A stretch of DNA of 42,072 nt. It comes from an uncultured Clostridia bacterium (GTDB taxonomy: Bacteria; Bacillota; Clostridia; Christensenellales; CAG-917). Below the pieces are notes generated by a model. It was not told the DNA's origin, did not search any database, and saw only the letters and a list, made by a program, of their open reading frames with translations. The stretch spans positions 1-42,072 of the forward strand of contig CANQMD010000003.1 of the NCBI GenBank assembly GCA_947624885.1, given 5' to 3'. Shown in pieces: positions 7,052-17,300 of this stretch; position 1 is the stretch's first letter; the number at the start of each line of letters is the position of its first letter. A program made the position numbers and the translations under genes.

Positions 7052-8869
7052 ATGAACGACGAATTGCTTGAGCCTTTGAAGGCGTACAAATCAAAATTGG
7101 AAAAGGAATTTGCGGACAACGCCGCCGCGATGTTCCAAGAAATGGTGGAGCGATCCAAGATCGACGTTGCGCAAAACCGCGCTACCGCCAAGGCGTACCG
7201 AGGCGAGATCGCCATTGCGGAAAAGATCGCGGCAAAACTTTCGGCGCACAAAAGTTTGCGCGGCTTTTTGATATTTTTGACGGTGGCGGGATTTTTGACG
7301 GCGGCAGTGGGCATATATCTGTTGGTGCAGGCGATCTACCTTGCGGGCGGGCTGTGTCTGGGGCTTGGCGCGGGAGTCGGCGCGGCGATGCTGGGAGTGA
7401 TTTTTGGAGTGCTGAACGGCAAGATCAAAAACTTTGAACAGCAGCGGCAAAAACACCTTGACAGATCCAAAAAATTGCTGGAGGAGTGCAACCGTCAGAT
7501 GGCGGCGCTGAACAGCCTGTTTGACTCGAATATGACCAAAAAGCTGATCGAAAAGACGGTGCCGCTGTTGAAGATCGACGACAATTTCAGCATGCGCCGT
7601 TACGACTATTTGAGCGGCAAGTACGGCTTCCCCATCGACGCGCCCAACAACCGCTCGACGATAGGCATTTTGACGGGCGAGATATTGGGCAATCCGTTTG
7701 TGGTGGATCGCGAACTTGTGTCGTTTATGGGGTCGGAAACGTATTGGGGACATCTGGTGATCACCTGGACCACCACCTACACGGACTCCGAGGGGAATGT
7801 GCACACGCAGACTCACACGCAAACTCTGACCGCGTCTGTCACAAAGCCTATGCCGCGATTCAAGCAGGAAACGCGCCTCATTTACGGCAACGAGGCAGCC
7901 CCCGACCTCAGCTTTACGCACGAGCCTTCGCACGCCGAGGATATGAGCGAAAATCAGCTGGAACGCCACGTGAAGCGCGGCTCCAAAAAGATACGCAAAA
8001 AACAGGATAAAGCGCTCAAAAAAGGCACGTCCAACTTCACGGGCATGGGAAACGAGGAGTTTGACGTGCTGTTTGGCGCGTTGGACCGCAACAACGAAGT
8101 GCAATTCCGCCTGCTGTTCACCCCGTTGGCGCAACAAAATATGCTTGCGCTGATGAAGGACGACTACGGCTTTGGCGACGACTTCCACTTTGCAAAGCGC
8201 GGCTGTTTGAATTATGTCAGTTCGGAACACTCCGCGCAGTGGGACATGGACACGGACTACACCAAATTTTACTCATACGACGCGGACATTTCAAGAAGCA
8301 AGTTTATGGAGTTCAACAAGCAGTACTTCAAGTCGCTGTTTTTTGACCTTGCGCCGCTGTTGTCCATCCCGCTGTATCAGCAGATGAAGCCGCATGAGTA
8401 TATCTACAAGGACAGCTACGGGCGCAACTACACCGCTTACGAGGCGGAGTTTATGGCGAATGCAATGGGACGATCTGCGTTTGCGCCCGCCGCCGCAAAG
8501 ACCGACAGCATCCTCAAATCCGCGATCATCTCAAAAGACGGACAGTCGGACAGCCTTGAGATCACAGCGTACTCCTACCGCACGGAGCCGAGAGTGGACT
8601 TTGTGCCCGTGTTTGGCGGCGACGGCATGATGCACAACGTTCCCGTCCCGTGGGACGAATATATCCCCATTCAAAAGAGTTCCACCGTCAAGCTGAAGGA
8701 GTTGGGACTGACGGGGCGCGAGTTTGCGGGCAAGCTGTCCTCCACCCCGCTGAAGGACGCGCTGGATCGCTATGGCAAAGCCACATATGCACACGGCTTG
8801 CTGTGCTGTATGGTCGCCGCCGCAGACGGCAACTTTGACGAAGAAATCAACAAATTTTTAAACAAATAA
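7052..8869 (+). CDS. Membrane-anchored protein of unknown function, LemA partner
   Basis: I do not recognise a named family with certainty. The 605-residue product has a helical, probably coiled-coil start (1-65), two adjacent membrane helices (about 71-95 and 97-121), a second basic coiled stretch (122-155), then a large soluble domain of about 440 residues that includes a Thr/His-rich segment near residue 245 and a Lys/Arg-rich stretch near 310-325. The topology of N-terminal coil, paired helices and long cytoplasmic or surface domain recalls DUF3137 proteins, which I know as frequent lemA neighbours, but this protein is longer. Only 18 bases separate it from the LemA gene, so the two are co-transcribed and probably act together at the membrane. 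No strong ribosome binding site is seen. Confidence 0.85.
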   Translation: MNDELLEPLKAYKSKLEKEFADNAAAMFQEMVERSKIDVAQNRATAKAYRGEIAIAEKIAAKLSAHKSLRGFLIFLTVAGFLTAAVGIYLLVQAIYLAGGLCLGLGAGVGAAMLGVIFGVLNGKIKNFEQQRQKHLDRSKKLLEECNRQMAALNSLFDSNMTKKLIEKTVPLLKIDDNFSMRRYDYLSGKYGFPIDAPNNRSTIGILTGEILGNPFVVDRELVSFMGSETYWGHLVITWTTTYTDSEGNVHTQTHTQTLTASVTKPMPRFKQETRLIYGNEAAPDLSFTHEPSHAEDMSENQLERHVKRGSKKIRKKQDKALKKGTSNFTGMGNEEFDVLFGALDRNNEVQFRLLFTPLAQQNMLALMKDDYGFGDDFHFAKRGCLNYVSSEHSAQWDMDTDYTKFYSYDADISRSKFMEFNKQYFKSLFFDLAPLLSIPLYQQMKPHEYIYKDSYGRNYTAYEAEFMANAMGRSAFAPAAAKTDSILKSAIISKDGQSDSLEITAYSYRTEPRVDFVPVFGGDGMMHNVPVPWDEYIPIQKSSTVKLKELGLTGREFAGKLSSTPLKDALDRYGKATYAHGLLCCMVAAADGNFDEEINKFLNK

Positions 8870-8887
8870 ATCTTTTGGAGGTCTATT

Positions 8888-9562
8888 ATGGCAAACGAAT
8901 TGGATGAAATGAACGCCGTCACCCTCGACGAGGGCAACGACACAAAGGTCATCGCAAAACAACTCACCGTGACGATCGGGACGGGATCGAAAATTTTCGA
9001 CGTGATGTGGTGGTTTTTGCCTCCCGTGATCGGCGGCGTTGTGTGGAGCATAATCAAGCGGAAGGCAATAAACTACTTCCAGCAACTCCAGCAAAAGCTG
9101 CAACACGACGCGTCTGAGATCGACAACTATCTTGAACAGCGCGTGCAGATCCTCAAAAACTGCGCACGCCTTGTGGACAAAGCGATTGAACTTGATCAAT
9201 CCACGTTCACCAAGATCGCCGAGTTGCGCGCAGGCAAGTCGGGAGCGCAGGACGACGAGGCAAGAAACGCCGTCGCCGCTCAGCTTGAAACGATAAGCCG
9301 CAACGTCAACATCGCCTTTGAAAACTATCCCGAACTGAGAGCGCATCAGGAATTGGCGGACGCTATGCAACAAAACTCGTACCTGCAACGCGAAATCACC
9401 GCCGCAAGAACGCAGTACAACGACACGGTGGCAACATGGAACAAGGCGCTGTTCGAGTGGCCCGCAAAACAGATCGTCGCGGCAAAACAGGGCTACACAA
9501 CGCGCATCCCGTTCATCGCCGACGCGGAGACCAAGGAAGCCGCTCGCGAAACTTTCTTTTGA
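8888..9562 (+). CDS. lemA: LemA family protein
   Basis: A 224-residue LemA family protein. A hydrophobic segment at about 39-57 probably anchors it, followed by the long helical LemA domain. The C-terminal half carries the family hallmark FENYPELRAHQEL near residue 143, then the helix with R-x-Q-Y-N-D, and finally a W-P-A block, as in typical LemA proteins. LemA proteins are membrane-anchored four-helix-bundle proteins of unclear biochemical role; some have been tied to envelope stress or signalling. The N-terminal 38 residues before the anchor are longer than usual and acidic. A strong GGAGGT site precedes the ATG. It follows the 605-aa gene by 18 bases and ends before a bidirectional terminator. 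Confidence 0.92.
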   Translation: MANELDEMNAVTLDEGNDTKVIAKQLTVTIGTGSKIFDVMWWFLPPVIGGVVWSIIKRKAINYFQQLQQKLQHDASEIDNYLEQRVQILKNCARLVDKAIELDQSTFTKIAELRAGKSGAQDDEARNAVAAQLETISRNVNIAFENYPELRAHQELADAMQQNSYLQREITAARTQYNDTVATWNKALFEWPAKQIVAAKQGYTTRIPFIADAETKEAARETFF

Positions 9563-9601
9563 TCGAGCATAAATTTGATCGGAGAATAGATCGAGCATAA
9601 A
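9561..9601. repeat. Short direct repeat after lemA
   Basis: The 13-base word GATCGAGCATAAA occurs at 9561-9573, overlapping the lemA stop codon, and again at 9589-9601. The 28-base period suggests a small duplication. No function is evident. Confidence 0.6.
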
Positions 9602-9662
9602 ACGGCGGGCAAAATTTGCCCTGCTTTGGCGCCGAAAAAAATTCGACGCAAAAACAAAAAAT

Positions 9663-9705
9663 AACGCCTCGCAACGACAAAACTGCGGTTGCGGGGCGTT
9701 TTTTT
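9663..9705. terminator. Bidirectional terminator between convergent genes
   Basis: A 13-bp stem with one G-T pair (9663-9675 with 9688-9700) is followed by a T-run on the plus strand and, read on the minus strand, by another T-rich stretch. It can end both the lemA unit and the converging metallo-hydrolase gene. Confidence 0.88.
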
Positions 9706-9724
9706 GTATGCGGAAATATCAAAT

Positions 9725-10837
9725 TCAGGCGGACGCTCCGTCTGCGCCCGTAAACTCGTCGCTTGCGGAGGCTTGCCTGTCGCATGAGAAGCGGATGTTG
9801 CCTTCGCCGTCCACGGTGAGGAGCACATTGCCGTTGAGGTCGGTGCGGTAGACGGTCATTCCTCTCCTTCTGAGGCGGTCAAGCGCGGACTGCGTGGGGT
9901 GGCCGTAGGAATTGGGCTGGCCGCAGCTTATGACGGCATATTCGCACTTCACGGCGTTCAAAAACGCGTCCAGCGACGAGGTGGCGCTGCCGTGGTGAGC
10001 AACTTTGAGCACGTCGCAGTCGATGAAGCCGAGGCGATCGGCAATGAGAGGCTCGTTGAGTTGATTGCTGTCGCCTGTGAAAACTATGCGGCGGCCGTTG
10101 AACTGAAGTATGCCTACGGGCGAAACCGCGTTGAGTCGCTCGGCGGTTTTGAGGTTATTGTCGGCGTAAAATTGCTTTGTGGGGCACCAAAATGTGAGGC
10201 TGTAGCCCTCGCCCTCGATGGCTATGTCGTTTGAAAGATCGTCGCGGTCAACGTTAAGGTGGATGGTGCAGTTGTCCTCGCTGAGGGCGGCGATGAAAAA
10301 CTTTGCGTAGGTCGCGGTTGCAACAACGTCGGGATCGGTGAACAGCGCAAGTTTGTCCTTGTCAAGGGCGTTGACTTGCTCGTTGAGCCCCGCGTTGGTC
10401 GGAGCCGCCTTTACGTTTGGCATATAGATGTTGGCAACGTCAAACTTGTTGATGACTTCGTCCAAAAACTCCACGTGGTCCTGATCGGTGTGGGTGAGCA
10501 TAAGATGATCAATGACGTTGTCGTCGTTCAACTGCTCCAGCGCGGCAATCGCCTGCGTTTGAGTCATGCCGCTTGTGCTGCCCATGTCGATGAGCATATC
10601 CTCGCCGTCGGGAAACTCGATGTATATGCCGTCGCCCTGCCCCACGTCGATGAAGTGCACGCGCAGTTCCCCGTCGGAATAGGAGCGCGGAAACAGCGCC
10701 GAGATGAGCGCGTTCCACTTTTGTGGGAAACCGAAACGCAACACGCAAACGGCGACGATCACAAGCGCAAGCACGATCGCAACGGCGATGATGAGCGCCT
10801 TGCGCTGTTTGGGGTTGAGTGAAAATGCTTTTGCCAT
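9725..10837 (-). CDS. Membrane-anchored ComEC-like metallo-beta-lactamase hydrolase
   Basis: A 370-residue protein with an N-terminal membrane anchor (about 14-35) and a metallo-beta-lactamase domain of the type found at the C-terminus of the competence protein ComEC. Visible motifs are FIDVGQGDG at 62-70, the metal ligand motif HTDQDH at 116-121, a later GDS, and AHHGS in the C-terminal half. Family members outside competence loci are thought to be secreted or surface nucleases or phosphodiesterases; the ComEC membrane channel domain is absent here. The start codon lies exactly where transcription from the promoter at 10844-10873 should begin, so the message is probably leaderless. It converges on lemA and is divergent from the DUF1858-like gene. 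Confidence 0.9.
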   Translation of the reverse strand: MAKAFSLNPKQRKALIIAVAIVLALVIVAVCVLRFGFPQKWNALISALFPRSYSDGELRVHFIDVGQGDGIYIEFPDGEDMLIDMGSTSGMTQTQAIAALEQLNDDNVIDHLMLTHTDQDHVEFLDEVINKFDVANIYMPNVKAAPTNAGLNEQVNALDKDKLALFTDPDVVATATYAKFFIAALSEDNCTIHLNVDRDDLSNDIAIEGEGYSLTFWCPTKQFYADNNLKTAERLNAVSPVGILQFNGRRIVFTGDSNQLNEPLIADRLGFIDCDVLKVAHHGSATSSLDAFLNAVKCEYAVISCGQPNSYGHPTQSALDRLRRRGMTVYRTDLNGNVLLTVDGEGNIRFSCDRQASASDEFTGADGASA

Positions 10838-10843
10838 GCCTAT

Positions 10844-10873
10844 ATTTTATGCTTTTCCCCCTCCCTACGTCAA
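10844..10873 (-). promoter_or_regulatory. Promoter giving a leaderless message for the metallo-hydrolase
   Basis: On the minus strand TTGACG (10868-10873) and TAAAAT (10844-10849) are 18 bases apart. Seven bases after the -10 box is the A of the ATG at 10837, so the transcript would have no leader. No ribosome binding site is otherwise present. Confidence 0.6.
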
Positions 10874-10973
10874 GCCAAAATAGGACAAGAACGGAGGATT
10901 TTTGCGCCGAAAAAAACATATGACGGCGGACGAGGGCGCGGAACATGGAAAATTTGATTTTGTTTGGAAAAGA

Positions 10974-11002
10974 TTGCTAACGCTGGATTTTGGTGGTATA
11001 AT
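10974..11002 (+). promoter_or_regulatory. Promoter of the DUF1858-like gene
   Basis: TTGCTA (10974-10979), 17 bases, then a perfect TATAAT (10997-11002). Transcription would begin near 11009, leaving a leader of about 25 bases that contains a GGAGG site. Confidence 0.8.
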
Positions 11003-11033
11003 AACAACGATAAAATTTTTTGGAGGCGAAAAT

Positions 11034-11231
11034 ATGATTTCAAAGGATATGTTGATCGTGGACGTGCTTGAGCAGGGCGACGCGGAAAAATTGGCGGCGG
11101 TGCTCATGGAAAGCGGCATGCATTGCCTGCACTGCGCCTTGGCGCACGGCGAAACGCTTGAAGAGGCGGCGGCTGTGCACGGCATCGACGCAGACAAACT
11201 TGTCGACGCTTTAAACGCGGCTTGCAAATGA
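11034..11231 (+). CDS. DUF1858-like small CxxC protein
   Basis: A 65-residue protein matching the DUF1858 / hybrid-cluster-associated redox disulfide family. The sequence has the typical start with MISKDM, a helix, the motif GMHCLHCALAHGETLEEAA with Cys31 and Cys34, and a C-terminal helix VHGIDADKLVDALN. Members are small cytosolic proteins with a presumed redox-active or metal-binding cysteine pair, related to the ScdA N-terminal domain. The start is set by a GGAGG site seven bases upstream of the ATG; the open frame runs further upstream, but that part overlaps the promoter. An additional Cys64 is near the end. It is a single-gene unit with its own promoter and terminator. Confidence 0.9.
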   Translation: MISKDMLIVDVLEQGDAEKLAAVLMESGMHCLHCALAHGETLEEAAAVHGIDADKLVDALNAACK

Positions 11232-11246
11232 CCTACGTCAAACGGC

Positions 11247-11272
11247 AAAAGCGGGCATTTCGCCCGCTTTTT
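11247..11272 (+). terminator. Intrinsic terminator after the DUF1858-like gene
   Basis: A 10-bp stem (AAAAGCGGGC with GCCCGCTTTT), 5-base loop and continuing T-run, 15 bases after the stop codon. It may also work in the other direction. Confidence 0.9.
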
Positions 11273-11319
11273 ATTTTAAAATCATAGCGGAATTAAAAAA
11301 CTTAAGTTTATCTACAGTA

Positions 11320-11352
11320 AAATCGTGGGCGGCATAATGCCGTCCACGATTT
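11320..11352 (-). terminator. Hairpin terminator of the giant lipoprotein gene
   Basis: A 15-bp stem with one G-T pair (11320-11334 with 11338-11352) and a 3-base loop lies 40 bases after the stop codon on the minus strand. The T-tract after it is short, so termination may be only moderate; more Ts follow after about 20 bases. Confidence 0.75.
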
Positions 11353-11392
11353 GTCTTTGTGATTTTGCCGCGCGGTTGCGTTTGGCGAAGCG

Positions 11393-14300
11393 TCAGACTT
11401 CGAAGGATTCTTTCACAGTTCCCTTGATTTGATATTGCGGAATGATCTGCCCCGCCTTAATGACTCCGTTCATGGCGTCTGCCGATGTTGCCTCCTTTGT
11501 GACAACGACGTTGCCGTTTTGATCCACAATGGTGACCATAGGAAGCAGTTCGTATTTCACTTTTCTGCCCTTGTAACCGGGGACTTCGATATTGTCGCTC
11601 GTGCCTGCAAAGGTGACGGGGAATGACACTCCGCCGACAGTTGCCGTGCCCACCCAAGCGACGCGCACTTTCACGGAACTGGCGGAACTGATCGTGATAT
11701 ATGCGGGAAGCGTTGCTCCGCTGTGATTCAAGCCGTTCAGATCCGTCGCTGTTACATCGATCTTTGATCTAATGGCAAGCGTTACGACCAACCTCTGTTG
11801 CGCCCCGAGTTGTATTGTCGCATGCCCTCCCTTGAGTTCGGCGGATGTGATTCCGTCCGAATTTATCGTCCAGGTGTACGAAGGCATTGTGACAGTGGTG
11901 TGGCGGAACGTCTTGCCTGTCGTTTCGCTCGGGCTGCCGGGGAACGTCACTTCGCCGGTATCCTTATTATACGTGGGATAATACTCCTTGAACGTAACGT
12001 TGTATGCTGTCGGAAGCGCAAGATCCGTCGTCGTGTAAGGATTGATCTGGCGCGAACTACTACCGCCAACATGTCCAAATACAGCGCTGTTGACATTATA
12101 CTCGACCTCCGCGTTATATGCCGTGCCTTTGAAACTCGGATCGGGCACCACGGAATTAAAGTTGTACCCATCATGCGTACCGGAACTTGTTGAGATGTAA
12201 GAGGCAAGTTTGCGCATGACCAGGAACGGAATGTCGTAGGTGATCACAAAGTTGTTGATGACGATGTTTGCCGTCACGTACACCAAGCCGCCCATGTAAG
12301 ACGGACGGAACTTGCCGTACGTGTAATACACAGTGCCGTTTTCGCCCGCGTCGGAGGGCTTGACTTTGATTTCCTCAAGATCCTCGGATTGAGTGCCGTC
12401 CTCCAGGATATCGCCCTTGCGGACGTTCAGGATCAGTTCGCCCATCGTCGACAAGTCGGGTCTGGTGTAATTGTACGGGTCGATCGCCGTTGTAAGCGCC
12501 GTTCCCATTGCGACAGTGGGATTGAAGTAACCTTTCTCATCCTTGATTGAAGAGTTTGTTGCCAACTTGGGCATGCTGTCGAGGATGATCATCCTGAATC
12601 TGATCGTCACGGTGCCGAGGTCGTGCGAAACCTGCACGTCTTCGCTTGAAAGCGCCTCAAGTTGCTCCGCGTAGTTGTACTCGCCCTCGTCGTTGATGAT
12701 CGCTCTTGCGACGTAGGCGCCGCCGTTTGCGCTGACCGTCACGCCGCTCAGATCCCAAGTCACTTTGACCTTGCGCGTTTCGGCGCTACCGACAGTCTTG
12801 ATTGATATCTCGCCGGGCAGGTACTTGTACGCGCCGATCTCGGAATAAGAGAGTTCGTAGTACTCGCCGTTCCTCAAGCCGTAATCGCCTTTGGGATCGT
12901 ACTCGTAGTTGCCGCTGACCAACTTGAAGCGAGCGCCTGTGTAGGTGCCGAGTTCGCTCTCGCTGAGTTCAACGTAAGTGCCGCTATCCAGCTTGAACGT
13001 GCCGTATGCGTCCACAACATACTCGCCCGTCTGCGGATCGAGTTTGTAGCGGTCGCCGGTGTAGCCCTTTTCATCTGAGGACAAAGCGTAATACTGTCCG
13101 AAGTCGCCCTTCCTGTGTCCGTAGGTGCCTGCGCTGTCCCTGACGAAGGTGCCTTCGCTCGGCTGAGAGTAACGGAAGCCTTTGTAGGTGCCGTCCAACC
13201 TCTCAAACCAGTCGATGTACTTGCCGTCCTTTTGAGCAAGCAGGTTGACGACAAACGCATTTGCGTTGTCATTCCACATATCGCTGTCGTCCGCGGTGAT
13301 GGTGTACGGCGATTCGGAGTCAAGTCTGCCGCTCTTGATGTTGATGGGTGCGGAGAAGGTCGCGCTGATCGCGTCGTCCGCCGCGTCCGCCGCTGTGACG
13401 GTGCCGCCGACGTTGACCGTGCCGCCCACATAGGCATAATCCAAAGTCTTTACGTCCCAAGTTGCGGACAGCGTCTGCTTGGCGATGTAGATGAAGATGT
13501 ACAGCGTTCTGCCATCCGTCGTGGTGTAGCTGCCCTTGGACGGCTCATAGGTGACCTCTCCTTCATACAGCCTGTACGTCCTGCCGCTTTCGGTGACGGT
13601 GTAGAACTTCATGTTGTCCGTCTTCCCTTCCGCAAACTCGCCGTCCGTGCCGGTGTAGACCTTGTAGATCGCGTGGCGCTTGAGCCATGTGGAGATGTAG
13701 GTGAAGCCGCTGTCGCTCTTCGTCCTGCCCTCGTTCCACCACCTCTCGGCGGAGATGAACTGGCCGTCAACGTAGTAGTTGACCTCCTGCGGGTCGGACA
13801 GCTTGCTGTACGGGCTGTCGGCGTAGTCCGCATACGGGTCGAAGTCGTAGCGATAGCTGCCATAGGACATATCGTTGTAGGCGAGGTCGCTGTTGTAGGC
13901 GCTGAGCGCGGAGGCTCTGACCACAAACTCGACGTTTTGCGAAATGACCTCGTCGCTTTCGTTTGCCGTGCCGGACCAGACGATCATCCTGCCGTTCTGC
14001 CTGAGTGTGGAGGAGGATTCGTCCACCGCCCTGTTTTGAGGCGCGTTTTCAAACGACACGTTGTAGTAAGCGGAGGATCCGTCTGCAAAGTTGAGTTTGA
14101 CGCTTGTGGGCAGATTGTCCACGGAGTACGCCAGCTTGTTGTAGAACGTGATGGACGTGGGCATGCCTGCGCGCGACATCTCAACCTCGATGTACACGCC
14201 GCCCTCGCCGACGTAGATCATCTTTGTGGACGAGTAGCCTGTCGCGTCGGTGTAGATGTGAGTCGCGTCGCCAAACTCAAGTTCCGCCAAGGAGATCGCG

Positions 14301-17300
14301 CGGTCAAGCACCGTGACGGGGATGTTGACGTACTGCACCGCCATGTGGTAACGCGTGACGGGAGCCTCGTCGGAATCCCAAGTCCAATCCTTGTTTTGAG
14401 CCTTTGCATATTGCTCGTATGCCGCCGCCGTGACAAAGTATTTGAGATATCTGCGTGCAAACGCGGGCGTATCTTGCGCAATGCCGTGTTTGCCGACGAT
14501 GTCCTCAAACAGCACGTAGCCGCCGTCTGCCGCGGGTACGGCGACGTTTGCCGCCACCATAAGATCGCGATCGTTGCGACCCGCCTTGATGAGATCGTCA
14601 ACCTTGCTCCAATCGAAGTAGGCGTTGACAGTCCTGCTCTCCGCCGCAAGATAGACCGGGTACACCGCAAGTTTGACCTCGAAGCCGCTTGTATCCTTTG
14701 TGGTGAGCGTGTCGACCACGATCGTGCGGTAAGCATAGTCGTCTATGCTGTAGATCGTGCCGTCGCCTACCGTGACCGTGACAAAGCCGCTTTCGGTGAT
14801 CTGCCCGTTGCCGCCGGGATAGACGTAGGTGATGGGCAAGCCGTAGGTCCTGCCGAAGAAGGCGGAGATGTTTTGATAGAATTGATTTGCGTCGGCGATA
14901 TCGCTGCGGAACGCCGTGAAGTCGTAGACGACCTTGACATTTGCCTCGCTGCCGTTTGCCAACTTGACGGTGACATTGTCGCCGCTTGCAAACATGTTGC
15001 CGCCCTCAAAGCTGAGCGCCGCGAACGGATCGATCGTGAAGCTGTCGCGCACGTCCTCGCCGACCTTTACTCCGCTGATGGAGTTGCCCTCAACTATCAC
15101 TTTGACGGTGAAGGTCGCGCTGACTCTGTCGTCCTCGGTGTTGGTGACGGTGAGCGCCACGTTGTCAAACTCGCCGCCGTTGTTGTCATAATCCACGTTG
15201 AAGTCGAGGTTGAGCGTGACGGACTTCGATTTGCCGCCGACTGTCCATGTCTGAGTCGTGGGCAAGCCGCCGTACAGCTTGTCCGAGGACAGCGTGTAAG
15301 TGACGCCGCTGCCGAAGTTGCCCTCGAAGCCGTCGCCAAAGCTGACCTTGTTGTCTATTGCGAACGTAGCTGAGCCGTTGAGCAGCTGATCTCCGTTTTT
15401 GATGAGCACGTAGAAGTCCCTGGTGAAGGAGCCTGCGATGATCTCCTCCGCGGTGGGCATTGCGATGCTGTACCACTGCACGGGGATATTGTCGTAAGGT
15501 ATCATTTCGCCGCTCACCTGCAAAGTGACCTTCGCGGTGGTCGGATATTCAAACGGCAGGAGCATTGTGACAGAGTCGGGCTTGTCGTTGAGTTCGATCG
15601 TGCATTCGCCTGTCTGTCCGTAGCCAATGAGGTCGATACGCGCGGTGTACGTGTCGGACGTGAGCGCTCCGTCAAAGATATGATAGGTGCGCGTGACGTA
15701 AGGCGTGCCGTCCTCGTCGATGGTGGGTTGCTCGTCGCTGTTGGGAGCGGACGGATTGTCCCAAGTGATCGACACGTTTTGGATCGCCTTGCCCTCTGCG
15801 CTCTGCTCGCCGTAGATATCGACGGATGTTGGCAACACCCACGGTTTTATCACGTCGTAGGTGAGGCGCAATTGCTGTTCGCCCTCGCCGCCGACAAAGC
15901 CGATCATAGCGCCGCTTTCGGTTTCCGTCTTGACGGCGATACCGCTGTCGGGATCCACTTTGGGCTGTTCGGAGCCGATTGGCTTGTAGCTTGGCACCCG
16001 CACCTTGACGTTCACGATCTGATCGCCTATCTTCGCGCTGAGTTCAGCCTCCTTGCCGCCAATGCCGACCGTGCCGAGAGGCTGCAGCCACTCGGTGATG
16101 TAGGCGATGTACTCCTGATCGAGCGGGATGTAATTGCCGTCCTTGTCCTTACGATATGTGCCGGAATTGGACGGTCTGTAGTCATCCCCGCTCTGGGCGT
16201 ACTTGGTGCCTGTGAACGTAGATTGCACGCTGACCTTCACGCGCGTGCCATACGCGACGGACGCGTAGTCTATGCTGCCGTCGGGCTTGACTCCCGCGCC
16301 GAAGTAGTATTCGGGATGGTTGGCGTACGCAACGGGATCGACGCCGTAGGCAACCTGCTCATCGTCCTTGCTGAGAATGTGCGATTGCGCATATACGGTG
16401 CCCGTGTAGTTGTTGATATCGCCAAGCAATCCCGCCAAAGTTCCGTCTGTCAATCCTGACGGACCTTTTGCGTAGATGTCGCCGTACTCCTCGTTGTAGA
16501 AGTACGCGATTTCTTTGATCTCCTGCTTTTCGACGTACAGCGACAGTTTGACGGTCTGTGCCTCGTAGACATCCTTGCCGGAGCCGTCCTTGCCAAGATA
16601 CTTGCGAGAGAGCGGAGCGCCGTCCGCTTGGTCGTTCAGCCTCTTCACAGCCTGAACTGTGACGTAGATGGTGCCGCCGCCGTAGATGTTCTGATCCGCC
16701 TTGAGGCGTGTGCACGCGGAATCGGTGTAATACTTCGCGGTTTCCCACAGCGGGAACAGAGTGCGAGTTGCCGTGCCGCTGCCCGTCGCCAAACTTACGT
16801 CAACGCTCTTGTAATAGTCGCCCGCGTACCAATTGGGCAGCAGAGTGTCCTCATGGAGCACTTCGAGCGCGGTGGGCGAGCCTGCCGAGAGCGATTGCAC
16901 GTTGATCTTGACGTAGAACGTCTGTTCGCCGCAGAAACCGTTGCCAAAGACGAATCTTGCGTAAAGCGGTCTTGTTGCGGAGGCTGAGTAGCCCTCGTAA
17001 GTGATGTCGTCCTGCTTGAGCGGGTTGGAGGCGGTGTACGCGTCAACATAGCGCCTCGTCGCGGAGTTGTAGAAATACGGACCTGTGATCTTCAACAGAT
17101 CGTTGTCGTAATTGAACGTCTTGGTCTGTTCGTTTCTGTCGTTGTCCACGGTGGTGAATCTGATCTGAGCGCCTTCCGCAAACAGTTGTGTGCCGTCAAT
17201 GCCGTAGATGTTTTTGCCGCCGACGTTGATCTGTTTGACGTCGTACGGGTTGAAGTTGACGGCGGTTTCCACCTTGGATATGTTGTAGGATGTGATCACC

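Noticed and set aside
7091-8230. A 379-codon minus-strand frame under the 605-aa gene
   Set aside because: Antisense shadow; the plus-strand frame has the promoter, co-transcribed neighbour and membrane helices.
11393-11700. Cell-wall sorting signal or S-layer homology domain at the end of the giant protein
   Set aside because: The last residues contain no LPxTG-like motif, hydrophobic tail or S-layer homology pattern, so the N-terminal lipid is the only visible anchor.
13115-15373. A 752-codon plus-strand open frame and many others (for example 30851-32458, 33320-34825, 36521-38059) opposite the giant gene
   Set aside because: They are shadows. The strong G/C-ending codon bias of the minus-strand gene removes stop codons from the opposite frames. 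Their translations are Val/Arg/His-rich and lack domains, and the minus frame shows signal peptide, repeats and motifs.
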